A stretch of DNA of 64,000 nucleotides from Bacteriovoracaceae bacterium (GTDB taxonomy: Bacteria > Bdellovibrionota > Bacteriovoracia > Bacteriovoracales > Bacteriovoracaceae), in contig JAIPEG010000002.1 of NCBI GenBank assembly GCA_021737405.1, positions 62,001-126,000 on the forward strand, in the 5' to 3' direction. How positions within the stretch are numbered: position 1 is the stretch's first letter; every line of letters begins with the position of its first letter. A program made the translations under genes and the position numbers. Shown piece after piece: positions 47,875-58,696 of this stretch. The notes beneath the pieces were generated by a model. It did no database searches. It worked only from the letters and a program-made list of their open reading frames with translations, and had not been told where the DNA came from.

Positions 47875-49335
47875 CTACTTTCCTATGCAGAAATTGCTAA
47901 ATATAGAGTCCAGGACGTCCTGTGGGGATATGACACCGATTAGCTCGTCCAAGGAGGCGCCCAACCTATTAGCAAAGGAGCTCAGAATAGCACAATCCCT
48001 CGTTTCTCCGTAAGTAGCTAAATACTCATTGAAAGCATGGTAAATATCTGAAATTACATCGCGGTGTCTAGAGATAGCTATTGGGTTAGATAACGTAAGT
48101 GATTGATATTTATTGAAAATGAAATATTCCAACGAATTCTCTGGTCCTATAGGACCACCATATTTAAAAGCTGCCCCTATGGGACCACTTAGTAATTGTG
48201 GTTCTATAGGACCACCTAAATTACTTGCCCCTATAGGACCAATACCCTCTGCCCCCATAGGACCACTAGATAGAAAGAAATTGCCATTTATTTTACTAGT
48301 AATGGACTTTAATTTTTTATCTGCTCCGGGAATATCACCATGGGTAAAAACGATAGCATCGAAATTAAAATCTTTATTGATGGTTAAATTATCAAATGGA
48401 TTAATAACAAAAATTTTAAAGAAACTTTCTTCGTTAATTTTCTTTGATCTCTCTATTCCCAAGTTTTCAACTTCTTCAGAAGTATCTCTGAGTCCAGCAG
48501 TATCAATCAATTTGAAGGAAGACCCGAATAGCTGCACATACTCTGAAATTGAATCTCTGGTAGTACCATGAACACTGCTTACAATCGCCCTATCCTCTCC
48601 CAGCAGCTTATTAAAGAAGGTACTCTTGCCAGCATTGGTAGCGCCATACAAAGAGATAACAGGGGAAAGTAGATGATTCAAATTACCCTGAGTTCTTTGA
48701 TATAACTTTGAAATAAGACCATGAAATTTTGTATGAATAAATTCGAGCTTTTGAAAAATTTCATCTTCTCCTACATCATCAGAAAAATCGATGAGAATTT
48801 CGAGATGCATCTTAATTTCCAAAAAAAGACTACGTACTTCATTATAACTTTTAAATAATTTGTTATTAAGTAACTCAGTCCCAGCTTTTAGACCAAAGCC
48901 GGAGTTAGCATTAAGAATTAAATCGAGACCTTCAACCTGAGTAAGGTTTAGTTTATTGTTTTTAAGCGCCCTGTAGGAGAATTCTCCTGGCTGAGCCCGA
49001 CGAAAGCTAAATTTCTCAACCAGATAATCACAGAAGTTGTTTAAAATTAGTGGGTTACCATGAAGATTAAACTCGACAATGTTTTCACCAGTAAAGCTCT
49101 CGGGACCCTTAAAATAAATAAAGATGCCCTCATCTAGAATCTCTCCACTCTCTTTAGAAAATTTCGAAAAATAAGCTTTTCGCGCTTCTGGCAAGAAGCC
49201 ATCACCTTTTTTAGTAATGGCCCTTAAGAAAGAAAGATCCTCTATACCACTGACCCTTACAATTCCCAGGGCACTTTTTTCACCTAAACCAGTACTAACA
49301 GCAACAATAGGGCCTGGTTGGTTTTGCAAAGACAT
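47875..49335 (-). CDS. mnmE: tRNA modification GTPase MnmE (TrmE), with in-frame palindrome array
   Basis: 486 aa (family ~455). N-terminal folate-binding domain (DEGIFIYFKGPESFTGENIVEFNLHGNP at ~67-95, RRAQPGEFSYRALKNNKLNLTQVEGL at ~112-137), central G domain inserted in a helical domain, C-terminal FCIGK with the conserved Cys. G1 is GATNAGKS (231-238), G2 GTTRD, G3 DTAG. G4, normally NKxD, reads THGD (331-334). Right after the G5 region (FLSS) residues 358-399 carry five Gly-Pro-(Ile/Met) repeats written by palindromes. The domain otherwise looks complete, so function is probably kept. Overlaps nothing; yidC ends 3 bp upstream. Confidence 0.93.
   Translation of the reverse strand: MSLQNQPGPIVAVSTGLGEKSALGIVRVSGIEDLSFLRAITKKGDGFLPEARKAYFSKFSKESGEILDEGIFIYFKGPESFTGENIVEFNLHGNPLILNNFCDYLVEKFSFRRAQPGEFSYRALKNNKLNLTQVEGLDLILNANSGFGLKAGTELLNNKLFKSYNEVRSLFLEIKMHLEILIDFSDDVGEDEIFQKLEFIHTKFHGLISKLYQRTQGNLNHLLSPVISLYGATNAGKSTFFNKLLGEDRAIVSSVHGTTRDSISEYVQLFGSSFKLIDTAGLRDTSEEVENLGIERSKKINEESFFKIFVINPFDNLTINKDFNFDAIVFTHGDIPGADKKLKSITSKINGNFFLSSGPMGAEGIGPIGASNLGGPIEPQLLSGPIGAAFKYGGPIGPENSLEYFIFNKYQSLTLSNPIAISRHRDVISDIYHAFNEYLATYGETRDCAILSSFANRLGASLDELIGVISPQDVLDSIFSNFCIGK
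48142..48265. repeat. Array of five 16-bp parS-like palindromes inside mnmE
   Basis: Copies on the plus strand: TGGTCCTATAGGACCA (48142), TGCCCCTATGGGACCA (48172), TGGTTCTATAGGACCA (48199), TGCCCCTATAGGACCA (48226), TGCCCCCATAGGACCA (48250). Starts are 30, 27, 27 and 24 bp apart, all multiples of three, so every copy is read in the same frame as Gly-Pro-Ile/Met-Gly/Glu. All five end in GGACCA; the other half varies. The spacer sequences between copies are not repeated, so the units are the palindromes themselves rather than one long tandem repeat. Confidence 0.92.
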
Positions 49336-49338
49336 AAA

Positions 49339-50829
49339 TTAATCGACAGTCTTATAGACGAAAAGCTGTTGAGCGATACCAAAAACAGTGGATACAAAAA
49401 TATAGAGGTTAAGACCCGCAGGTAAATCCTTCATAAAGAATGTAAATATTAAGGGCATAAACATCATCATCTTCTGCTGAGTAGGATCAGCTGTCGTCGA
49501 GGGGTTAAGCTTTGTTTGAGCAAACATAGCAGCACCCATAAGAACCGGTAATACATAGTAGGGATCTTTTGCTGAAAGATCATTAATCCATAATATAAAT
49601 GGTGCATTCAAGAGTTCAACACTGTTAAAGAGAACTTGATAAAAGGCGAAGAAAACTGGCATCTGAAGGACCAGCGGCAGACAACCACCCATAGGGTTGG
49701 CACCATTTTTCTTAAAAAGCTCCATGGTTTCTTTTTGCATCCGCTGCGGATCATCCCCATACTTCTCCTTAACCTTGGCCAAGTCAGGCTGGAGTCTCTG
49801 CATCTTTTTCATACTCTTAAAACTTTTATACTGAAGTGGAAAAAGAAGGGTTCTAATAAAAAGAGTGATGAGGATAATAGCAAAGCCGTAATTAGGGACA
49901 TATTTATAGAAAAACTGAAGTCCCCTTAGAATAGGAACCGCTATTACCCCAAACACTCCAAAGTCCACACTCAGCTGAAGATTGCTCCCCTGCTTACTTA
50001 AATCGTCGTACGACTTCTTAGTAAAAATATTGTAACCGGCAAGCTTAGTTGTTGGCTCTACGAGCTTGATCCCAAGGTTTTGATTTTTGATATTAGATGC
50101 AGCAACTAATTTATTCCGAAAAACAGTGGCAAATAGGTGGTAATGAAAATCAATCCCAAACCACTGTATTTTACCATCTACAGTTTCATCATCGTCTATA
50201 TTGTTCCTATCAACTTCCTTAAAATAAGTGAGAAACTGACGAATTTGACGAGCCTCTCCCTCTTTCTTTTCCGATTGACTGCTAATGAAATACTGATGAG
50301 GCTGATCTGAACCAAGGCTCCAATTAAAAATACCTTTTTCGTCCAAAGAACCACTCAGCGTTACTCCTAGGGCCTCATTAAAGCCACTTAGGATAGATCC
50401 ATTTGCTGAAAATTGATCAAAAGTTAGTCTTCTTGCTTCACCATTTTGTATAACGAAGACCTGAAGTGGATTTCTTGCTCCAACAACATCTTGAAATGAA
50501 TCATTCGCCAGGACAGACTTAAAGCCTGAAATACTAAAGTCGCTTGATACCTGTAAGGTATTCTCTCCATTAACAAGAACCACCTTCTTGGCCTCTGAAT
50601 TGTTTGCTACCGGCAAGGTCTCAACAGCGACCCTCTCAGCTGGACTAGCAACTACAGCTTCAGAACCTGCCTCTTTTGCAGTAGAAACTACAGGAGTGCC
50701 ATCTACACTTTTAGTTTTATTAATTGATGCATCGAAATTATCTTTTGGAGCAAAGTAGGCTTGCCAGGTAAAAAGAACCAAAGCTGACAATGAAAGGGCT
50801 AAGAATAATCTTTTTTGCTCTGAGGCCAT
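49339..50829 (-). CDS. yidC: Membrane protein insertase YidC
   Basis: 496 aa, Gram-negative type: N-terminal helix (RLFLALSLSALVLFTWQAYFA), large periplasmic beta domain (~60-310), then the conserved insertase core with YGFAIILITLFIRTLLFPLQYKSFKSMKKM (containing the hydrophilic-groove Arg), QMPVFFAFYQVL and a C-terminal pair of helices. Inserts small membrane proteins such as ATP synthase subunit c. Located in the usual rpmH-rnpA-yidD-yidC order. Confidence 0.97.
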   Translation of the reverse strand: MASEQKRLFLALSLSALVLFTWQAYFAPKDNFDASINKTKSVDGTPVVSTAKEAGSEAVVASPAERVAVETLPVANNSEAKKVVLVNGENTLQVSSDFSISGFKSVLANDSFQDVVGARNPLQVFVIQNGEARRLTFDQFSANGSILSGFNEALGVTLSGSLDEKGIFNWSLGSDQPHQYFISSQSEKKEGEARQIRQFLTYFKEVDRNNIDDDETVDGKIQWFGIDFHYHLFATVFRNKLVAASNIKNQNLGIKLVEPTTKLAGYNIFTKKSYDDLSKQGSNLQLSVDFGVFGVIAVPILRGLQFFYKYVPNYGFAIILITLFIRTLLFPLQYKSFKSMKKMQRLQPDLAKVKEKYGDDPQRMQKETMELFKKNGANPMGGCLPLVLQMPVFFAFYQVLFNSVELLNAPFILWINDLSAKDPYYVLPVLMGAAMFAQTKLNPSTTADPTQQKMMMFMPLIFTFFMKDLPAGLNLYIFVSTVFGIAQQLFVYKTVD

Positions 50830-50848
50830 AAAAATTCCTTTAATTTAC

Positions 50849-51067
50849 TTATCTCTTAGGGATGGGATCAAATCCACCAGATTGATAAGGGTGACATCTG
50901 CATATTCGATTGATTGAATACCATAGGGCCTTGTGGGCTGGAAAGGCTTGAAAACATTCACGACTATATTGGGAACAAGATGGATAGTAACGACAATTCT
51001 TTCCAAAAAAAGGAGAAATGGCCTTCTGATAAATCCAAAGAAGAGACAGAAAGAAGTGTTTAATCAT
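50849..51067 (-). CDS. yidD: Membrane protein insertion efficiency factor YidD
   Basis: 72 aa, typical of the family. CRYYPSCSQYSRECFQ (Cys motif) and HPYQSGGFDPIP are diagnostic. The ATG overlaps the rnpA stop as ATGA. Precedes yidC by 19 bp. Confidence 0.95.
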   Translation of the reverse strand: MIKHFFLSLLWIYQKAISPFFGKNCRYYPSCSQYSRECFQAFPAHKALWYSINRICRCHPYQSGGFDPIPKR

Positions 51068-51429
51068 TGAACAGCTCCCCTTCTCTCAATTGCCTTACTC
51101 CAAGAATTTCTAAGCTCAGTTTTCACATCTTGTTTTTCTTTAAAAAGGGCTTTCAGACGGGGTGAGGCCACAACAAGAATATCATCACCTTTTTCTAGCC
51201 AATCACTATTTCTAAAATTTTCTCTAAGGAAACGCTTCACTACATTTCTTTGAACAGCATTTCCTACTTTCTTTGAGACACTAAGACCGATTCGAGAACT
51301 TGAGCCTTGTATTCGAGATTCTTTGTAATAGAAACGTAAGAAAGGGGTACTCAGAACCCTGGCACCCTTCCTTAAATAATCAAAATCTTTAGAGTTCAAT
51401 AACCGCGACTCTTTAGGAAAAGAGGTCAC
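51064..51429 (-). CDS. rnpA: Ribonuclease P protein component
   Basis: 121 aa, basic. Signature RNVVKRFLRENFR with the RNR-type core; RIGLSVSKKVGNAV before it. Binds RNase P RNA for tRNA 5' processing. Start is GTG at 51429 (TSFPKESRLLNSKDFDYLRKG). It follows rpmH by 11 bp and overlaps yidD by 4 bp. Confidence 0.95.
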   Translation of the reverse strand: MTSFPKESRLLNSKDFDYLRKGARVLSTPFLRFYYKESRIQGSSSRIGLSVSKKVGNAVQRNVVKRFLRENFRNSDWLEKGDDILVVASPRLKALFKEKQDVKTELRNSWSKAIERRGAVQ

Positions 51430-51440
51430 CGCTCAAGTCG

Positions 51441-51593
51441 TTATTTGGTACCAGTAGAAACGGTTAACCTTTTACGGCCTTTAGCGCGTCTAGCGTTTAT
51501 TACTTTTCTTCCACCAGCAGTGGCCATGCGCTTTAAAAAGCCATGAACACGGAGACGTTTTTTTCTCTTTGGTTGCCAAGTTCTTTTACTCAT
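51441..51593 (-). CDS. rpmH: Large-subunit ribosomal protein L34
   Basis: 50 aa, basic: starts [18 protein letters not shown] and has the family core [26 protein letters not shown] (positions 18-43). A GAGGA ribosome site precedes the ATG at 51593. It is shorter than most predicted genes in the area but unmistakable by sequence and by its place before rnpA. Confidence 0.97.
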   Translation of the reverse strand: MSKRTWQPKRKKRLRVHGFLKRMATAGGRKVINARRAKGRKRLTVSTGTK

Positions 51594-51851
51594 AACATCC
51601 TCACGGAACTTATCACATTAACTGTAATTGAATCTTCTAATAAGAAGCGGAATGTACAAAATGGTGCTTAAAAAGGCAATGGCCAAATGCAAAATACAGG
51701 GTGCCAAATTACCAACATTTTGTAAGAAGAGGTCAGAATATTTGCGCTTCGCACTATATTGATTCTTTCTCGGCCGTCATGTACAAAAATGTCCCGCAAC
51801 TAAACAGGCACACGACTTTACACACAGAAAAGTTAATTGGAGACGTTCGAA
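51594..51851. other. Divergent regulatory gap between rpmH and dnaA
   Basis: 258 bp with no gene. It must hold the rpmH operon promoter (leftward) and the dnaA promoter (rightward). A weak candidate for dnaA is TTGATT-17-TACAAA around 51759-51787. No clear DnaA-box cluster (TTATCCACA) is seen; the box cluster lies on the far side of dnaA. Confidence 0.5.
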
Positions 51852-53438
51852 ATGACTCAGGATTTTCCTTTTGAAAAATTTCTTAAAAATAGTGACATAA
51901 AAACCAATAAAAACAACGACTTACTGGAAAATATTTTTAACACCTCAACAGACAAAGAAAAAGAAAAAGAAAAAGAAAATACAAAAATCGTCAACAATCC
52001 AGACGATAATAATGCTCTTAACCCTATTACAATGGGCTTGTTTGAAATATTAAAAACGAAAATAGAGAAGATAAAATTTGATACTTTTATAGAAAATAAG
52101 ATTGAACTGATTGAAATTACGAATGATAAAGCAATTTTTGTCGCTCAAACCCAATTCATAAAATCAACTATAGAAAATTCATTCTTAAATTCTATTAAAA
52201 AAGCGCTTTATGAACTTATGGGTTCAAATTATAAAATTGAGATTTTGGTGAAAAAAGAACAAGTTCCAATTTTTGAGGGCTTGATCGCAAATGACACTGT
52301 TAATTCCAAAAACAATAGCAAACCAACATTTACTCTCGATCTTTCTCCAAAATCGAGTGAAATCGCTGTACAGGTCCAAAGTAGATTTATAGATCACATG
52401 GAAAAAGAGAACTCTGGTCAAACAATAGATCCAAAGAAAACATTTGATAACTACATTGTTGGACCATCAAATAACCTCGCCTTTGCTACAGCTTGTGCGG
52501 TGGCTGACTCCCCTGGAAAAACGGGTAAATATCCATGCTTATATATCTACTCCGATTCTGGTCTTGGAAAAACTCACCTACTCCATGCTGTTGGAAATGG
52601 TATTTTTGAACACCATCCTGATCTAGCCATTTGTCTTATATCAGCTCGTGACTTTATGAAAGAATTGATAAATGCATATAAAGACAAAACACTAAGTGAA
52701 TTCCAGAGAAAATATACCGAAAGTATTGATGTCTTAATGATCGACGACATTCATGAACTTAAAAATAAAAACTCCACTCAGGAAGAATTCTTTCATATTT
52801 TCAACTTTCTTCATGACAAGGGTAAACAGCTCATTTTCACCTCTGATAAGTCTCCAGAGAAAATTACAGGAATTGAAGAACGAATCATAACAAGGCTCCA
52901 ATGGGGCTTGGTTGTCGATATTCAAAAACCTGATTTTGAAACAAGAACAGCAATATTAAAAAAGAAAGCAATTGAGCTAGACCTTTTTGTTCAAGACGAA
53001 GTTCTGAACTTAATAGCTAGTTCGATAAAAACATCGATTAGAGAATTAGAAGGTTCGCTTATCAGACTTCAGGCACATGCAGAACTTATGGAGTCAGAAA
53101 TTGACACAGAGATGGCACGGGATATCTTAAAGCTACAAGACTTAAATGAGAAACCTGCAGCAACTCTTGAGAGCGTTTGTAGAGCAAGCTCACAATATTT
53201 TAAAATTGCAGTGGCCGACCTAAAGTCCAAGAGTAGAAATAAAGATATTGTTAGAGCACGACACATTGCCTGGTACTTAAGTAAGAATATAGTTGGCGCA
53301 ACCTTTAACGAAATTGCTCAATACTACAGCAACAGAGATCACTCATCTGTAATTCATGGCGTAAACAAGATAAGCAATAACTTGAAAACCGATCCAAAAC
53401 TCTCTAAGGATCTCATTTTCCTCGAAAACAATATCTAG
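51852..53438 (+). CDS. dnaA: Chromosomal replication initiator DnaA
   Basis: 528 aa from ATG 51852 (GGAG 9 bp upstream); a TTG at 51837 would put the ribosome site inside the gene. Residues 1-57 are an extra leader with a Lys-Glu run (DKEKEKEKENTK) before domain I (GLFEILKTKIEKIKFDTFIENKIEL). Domain III: Walker A region YIYSDSGLGKTHLLHAVGN, where the usual GGxGLGKT is SDSGLGKT; Walker B MIDDIHELKNK; arginine-finger region ERIITRLQWGL. Domain IV signature DIVRARHIAWYLSKN and NRDHSSVIHGVNKI. Unwinds oriC as an ATP filament. Confidence 0.97.
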   Translation: MTQDFPFEKFLKNSDIKTNKNNDLLENIFNTSTDKEKEKEKENTKIVNNPDDNNALNPITMGLFEILKTKIEKIKFDTFIENKIELIEITNDKAIFVAQTQFIKSTIENSFLNSIKKALYELMGSNYKIEILVKKEQVPIFEGLIANDTVNSKNNSKPTFTLDLSPKSSEIAVQVQSRFIDHMEKENSGQTIDPKKTFDNYIVGPSNNLAFATACAVADSPGKTGKYPCLYIYSDSGLGKTHLLHAVGNGIFEHHPDLAICLISARDFMKELINAYKDKTLSEFQRKYTESIDVLMIDDIHELKNKNSTQEEFFHIFNFLHDKGKQLIFTSDKSPEKITGIEERIITRLQWGLVVDIQKPDFETRTAILKKKAIELDLFVQDEVLNLIASSIKTSIRELEGSLIRLQAHAELMESEIDTEMARDILKLQDLNEKPAATLESVCRASSQYFKIAVADLKSKSRNKDIVRARHIAWYLSKNIVGATFNEIAQYYSNRDHSSVIHGVNKISNNLKTDPKLSKDLIFLENNI

Positions 53439-53464
53439 TTTATATCTTTAAAATTACTCATCTC

Positions 53465-53496
53465 AAAAGGCCGGCTGAATAGTCGGCCTTTTTTAT
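53465..53496 (+). terminator. Intrinsic terminator after dnaA
   Basis: AAAAGGCCG (53465-53473) pairs with CGGCCTTTT (53484-53492) around a 10-nt loop and runs into a T-rich tail. It lies 26 bp after the dnaA stop, isolating dnaA transcription from oriC. Confidence 0.85.
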
Positions 53497-53499
53497 TTA

Positions 53500-53945
53500 A
53501 AAAGCACATTAACTAATTGAAATTAAAAATAATTATAAAACAATCCACAAAGTTATCCACTGTGGAAAAAGAGTTATCCACTATTTCCACAAAGGGAATA
53601 AAAAATTATCAACATGTTGATAAAAGTGTGAATAAAAAACTAATTAATCCGAAATCCTTAGATACTCAAATGTGTAAAAGAAAAGATGTGAAAAAAATGT
53701 GGATTACTAGTTAAAAAGAGTCAAAAAAATGTACTAGAATTAATAATATACGCATTTAGCAATCGCATATAAGTTTTTTATTAACAATTCTACCCTGGGC
53801 CGAATCGCTAAAAGCTTTACCAAGTGGACTTATCGAGAGTTATCCCCTTATCAACAGCCTATAATATATATTAATTAAATATATATATATATAATACACA
53901 AAACCCTACCTGAAGAGGTGTCTTGCTTAGGAAGAATCATTAGGA
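53500..53945. other. oriC: Replication origin oriC in the dnaA-dnaN gap
   Basis: The gap has no real gene. A left cluster of DnaA-box-like 9-mers: TTATCCACT (53553, 53574), TGTGGAAAA (53561, reverse), ATTTCCACA (53583) and the inverted pair TTATCAACATGTTGATAA (53606-53623). A right cluster has TTATCCCCT (53840) and TTATCAACA (53848). This is followed by a nearly pure A/T tract, 53859-53894 (TATAATATATATTAATTAAA and an ATATAT run), the expected DNA-unwinding element, next to the right boxes. Orientation of flanking genes and strand bias agree with initiation here. Confidence 0.92.
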
Positions 53946-53973
53946 TAGAACAAATATGTTCAAGGAAAATGAT

Positions 53974-55089
53974 ATGCACGCACAAGTAAGTACAGAATCT
54001 ATAAGAGAAGCTATAACAAAAGTTACATCAGTAGTGGATCGAAAGAATACTAGACCCATACTGGCATACACGCTTGTAGAAGCTAAAAATGGACAAATAA
54101 GTTTTTCAGCAACTGATCTAGAAGTTTCAGCAAAAATAACGATTGAAGCAGTTACAGAAATTCCAGGATCATTCTGTGTAAACGCAAAAAACTTTTCAGA
54201 TATTTTAAGAGAGTTACCAAATTCAAATCTTGAATTAAAGCTCGATGAAAATGAAAACAGCTTGAAGATTAACTGTGGTGACATTCACTTCACTCTTTTA
54301 ATTTATAAAAATGAAGATTTTCCTCAATTAGTTTTCCAGAACAAGCAAAACGAATTCAGTATTCCAAGTGAAAAAGTCCTAGAAATAATTTCAAAAACTT
54401 CTCATGCAATAAGCACAGATGAGACAAGATTATTTTTAAATGGAATATATCTTCAAGAAATTGATTCTAAATTAAGAGCTGTGGCAACAGATGGTCACAG
54501 GCTTTCGATGATTGATACAGAACTTGAAGACAGCAACATAGACAACTTAATTAATGGAATCATCGTTCCAAGAAAAGGTGTAAATGAATTAAAGAGAGTT
54601 GCGGAATCATTTCCTAAATCACTTATTAACCTGAGTGTGGATGATTCGTTCATGTATGTGAATTGCGATGAAAAATATTTTCTAAGTATTCGTTTAATCT
54701 CAAGGGAATATCCAAAGTATCAAGCAGTAATTCCTCAAAAGACATCTTTTACAATGACAGCTGATAAGGCATCACTCTTTGATGCTTTAAGAAGAATAAA
54801 AATCATGTCTAATGAGAAGAGTAATGGTGTTCGCGTAAAGCTCAGTGAAAAAGAAATTACTTTAATGGCCAATCATCCCTCACTTGGCGACGCAAGAGAG
54901 ACGATACCTGTAGACTATAGTGGTAAAGAGATGGAGATTGGTTTCAATGCAAAGTACTTAATTGATACCTTAGCTACATTTGAAGAAGGTGAAATTCAAT
55001 TTGAGTTGAACAATGAATTTAGCGCCGTTGTCATAAAATCGCCAAATGTTCCAAATATGCTAGGGATCATAATGCCGCTTAAGCTTTAG
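53974..55089 (+). CDS. dnaN: DNA polymerase III beta clamp
   Basis: 371 aa, three repeated clamp domains. ATG 53974 (AAGGA 7 bp upstream, HAQVSTESIREAITKV at the start) matches the usual DnaN N-terminus; ATG 53956 is the alternative with six more residues. Seen: RPILAYTLVEAKNGQISFSATDLEVS, GTDGHRLS-like VATDGHRLSMID, VPRKGVNEL and the C-terminal IIMPLKL ending (usually MPMRL). Recruited polymerases and repair proteins bind its hydrophobic pocket. Confidence 0.97.
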   Translation: MHAQVSTESIREAITKVTSVVDRKNTRPILAYTLVEAKNGQISFSATDLEVSAKITIEAVTEIPGSFCVNAKNFSDILRELPNSNLELKLDENENSLKINCGDIHFTLLIYKNEDFPQLVFQNKQNEFSIPSEKVLEIISKTSHAISTDETRLFLNGIYLQEIDSKLRAVATDGHRLSMIDTELEDSNIDNLINGIIVPRKGVNELKRVAESFPKSLINLSVDDSFMYVNCDEKYFLSIRLISREYPKYQAVIPQKTSFTMTADKASLFDALRRIKIMSNEKSNGVRVKLSEKEITLMANHPSLGDARETIPVDYSGKEMEIGFNAKYLIDTLATFEEGEIQFELNNEFSAVVIKSPNVPNMLGIIMPLKL

Positions 55090-55091
55090 GT

Positions 55092-56195
55092 ATGCTTCCT
55101 CTTCAAATAAGTAAGCTTCAAGTTAAAAACTTTAGAAACTTAGACGAAGAGATAATAAATTTCTCTAACGGCATAAATTGTATTTTTGGAGAAAATGGAA
55201 ATGGCAAAACCAATATTCTAGAAGCTCTATATTATTTAATAAAAAGAAAATCTTTTAGAAAAAACACAAGTTTTCCACAAATACTCGGTCTAGATGGGGA
55301 AAACACTGAAATATCTTTTCAATCAGTTTTTTCAAATAATGAGACTTCAGAAACCTATTCTTATTCTGGCAAATTAAATGAGAATGGCCACTCTTGGTTT
55401 TATCAGGGAAAAAGTACGAATAAGAAACTAGAAATTGGAGTAGTGTTTATAAATCCATTTGATAGCCAAGGCTTTCATTTATCGTCCTCTCAAAGAAGAG
55501 CATGGATTGATGATCACTTGAGTCAGCTTGATTTAAGTTATAAAAAATCATTAGCAAGATTTACTAAAAGCTTGAGATTTAGAAACAAACTTCTCTCGCA
55601 AAAACCCTCTCAATTTCAAAAGCAAATAAATGCCATTGATGAAGAAATGGCAGATAACTCAATTTTTCTTACCCAGAAAAGACTAGCTTTCCTAGATGAG
55701 CTCAGACCGTTTATTCGAGAATCTTTTAAAAATCTATTCTCAGAGGAACATGATCTAGAAATAATGCTAGACACAAAAATAACTAATATGAATCGCGACA
55801 ATTATCTAGATATGTGTCAAAAAAATCGTGAAAAAGATCTAATTATCGGGCATACGTCCTATGGCATACATAAAGATGACTATGTGCTTCTTTTTGATGG
55901 ATTAAACTCATTTGATTACTGTTCTCTTGGCCAACAAAAAATGTCTTATTTGAGCCTCTTATTTGCTTACATAGAGCTATTTAGGTATAAATTTAAATCT
56001 TTTCCTATCGTATTGTTAGACGACGTTTCAGGCGAATTAGACAAGCTCAGGTGGCGTCGATTGGTAGAGTACCTAAAGAATAAAAACTTTCAGGTTCTAA
56101 TTACCACAGCAAACGATAGTTTTAAGGAAGTATTGGACACCATAGAGGGCGCAAATAAGTTGTTAGTTAACTCTGGAATTGTTCAAGAAGTTTGA
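55092..56195 (+). CDS. recF: DNA replication and repair protein RecF
   Basis: SMC-like ATPase loading RecA at gaps. 367 aa. Walker A FGENGNGKTNILEALYYL near residues 32-49; signature CSLGQQKMSYLSLLFA; Walker B with D-loop IVLLDDVSGELDKLR. Starts 2 bp after the dnaN stop; the dnaN-recF pair is standard. Confidence 0.95.
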   Translation: MLPLQISKLQVKNFRNLDEEIINFSNGINCIFGENGNGKTNILEALYYLIKRKSFRKNTSFPQILGLDGENTEISFQSVFSNNETSETYSYSGKLNENGHSWFYQGKSTNKKLEIGVVFINPFDSQGFHLSSSQRRAWIDDHLSQLDLSYKKSLARFTKSLRFRNKLLSQKPSQFQKQINAIDEEMADNSIFLTQKRLAFLDELRPFIRESFKNLFSEEHDLEIMLDTKITNMNRDNYLDMCQKNREKDLIIGHTSYGIHKDDYVLLFDGLNSFDYCSLGQQKMSYLSLLFAYIELFRYKFKSFPIVLLDDVSGELDKLRWRRLVEYLKNKNFQVLITTANDSFKEVLDTIEGANKLLVNSGIVQEV

Positions 56196-56204
56196 AAATT
56201 TTAA

Positions 56205-58682
<2,478 letters not shown>

Positions 58683-58696
58683 GACAGGAATAATTC

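Noticed and set aside
48113-48571. Plus-strand frame of 152 codons with Gly-Pro-Ile/Met repeats, antisense to mnmE
   Set aside because: It is open because the palindromes read as Gly-Pro-(Ile/Met)-Gly-Pro on both strands. MnmE motifs on the minus strand are clear and there is no ribosome site.
53517-53714. 65-codon frame in the dnaA-dnaN gap
   Set aside because: Runs through the DnaA-box cluster; composition reflects the boxes and no ribosome site is present.
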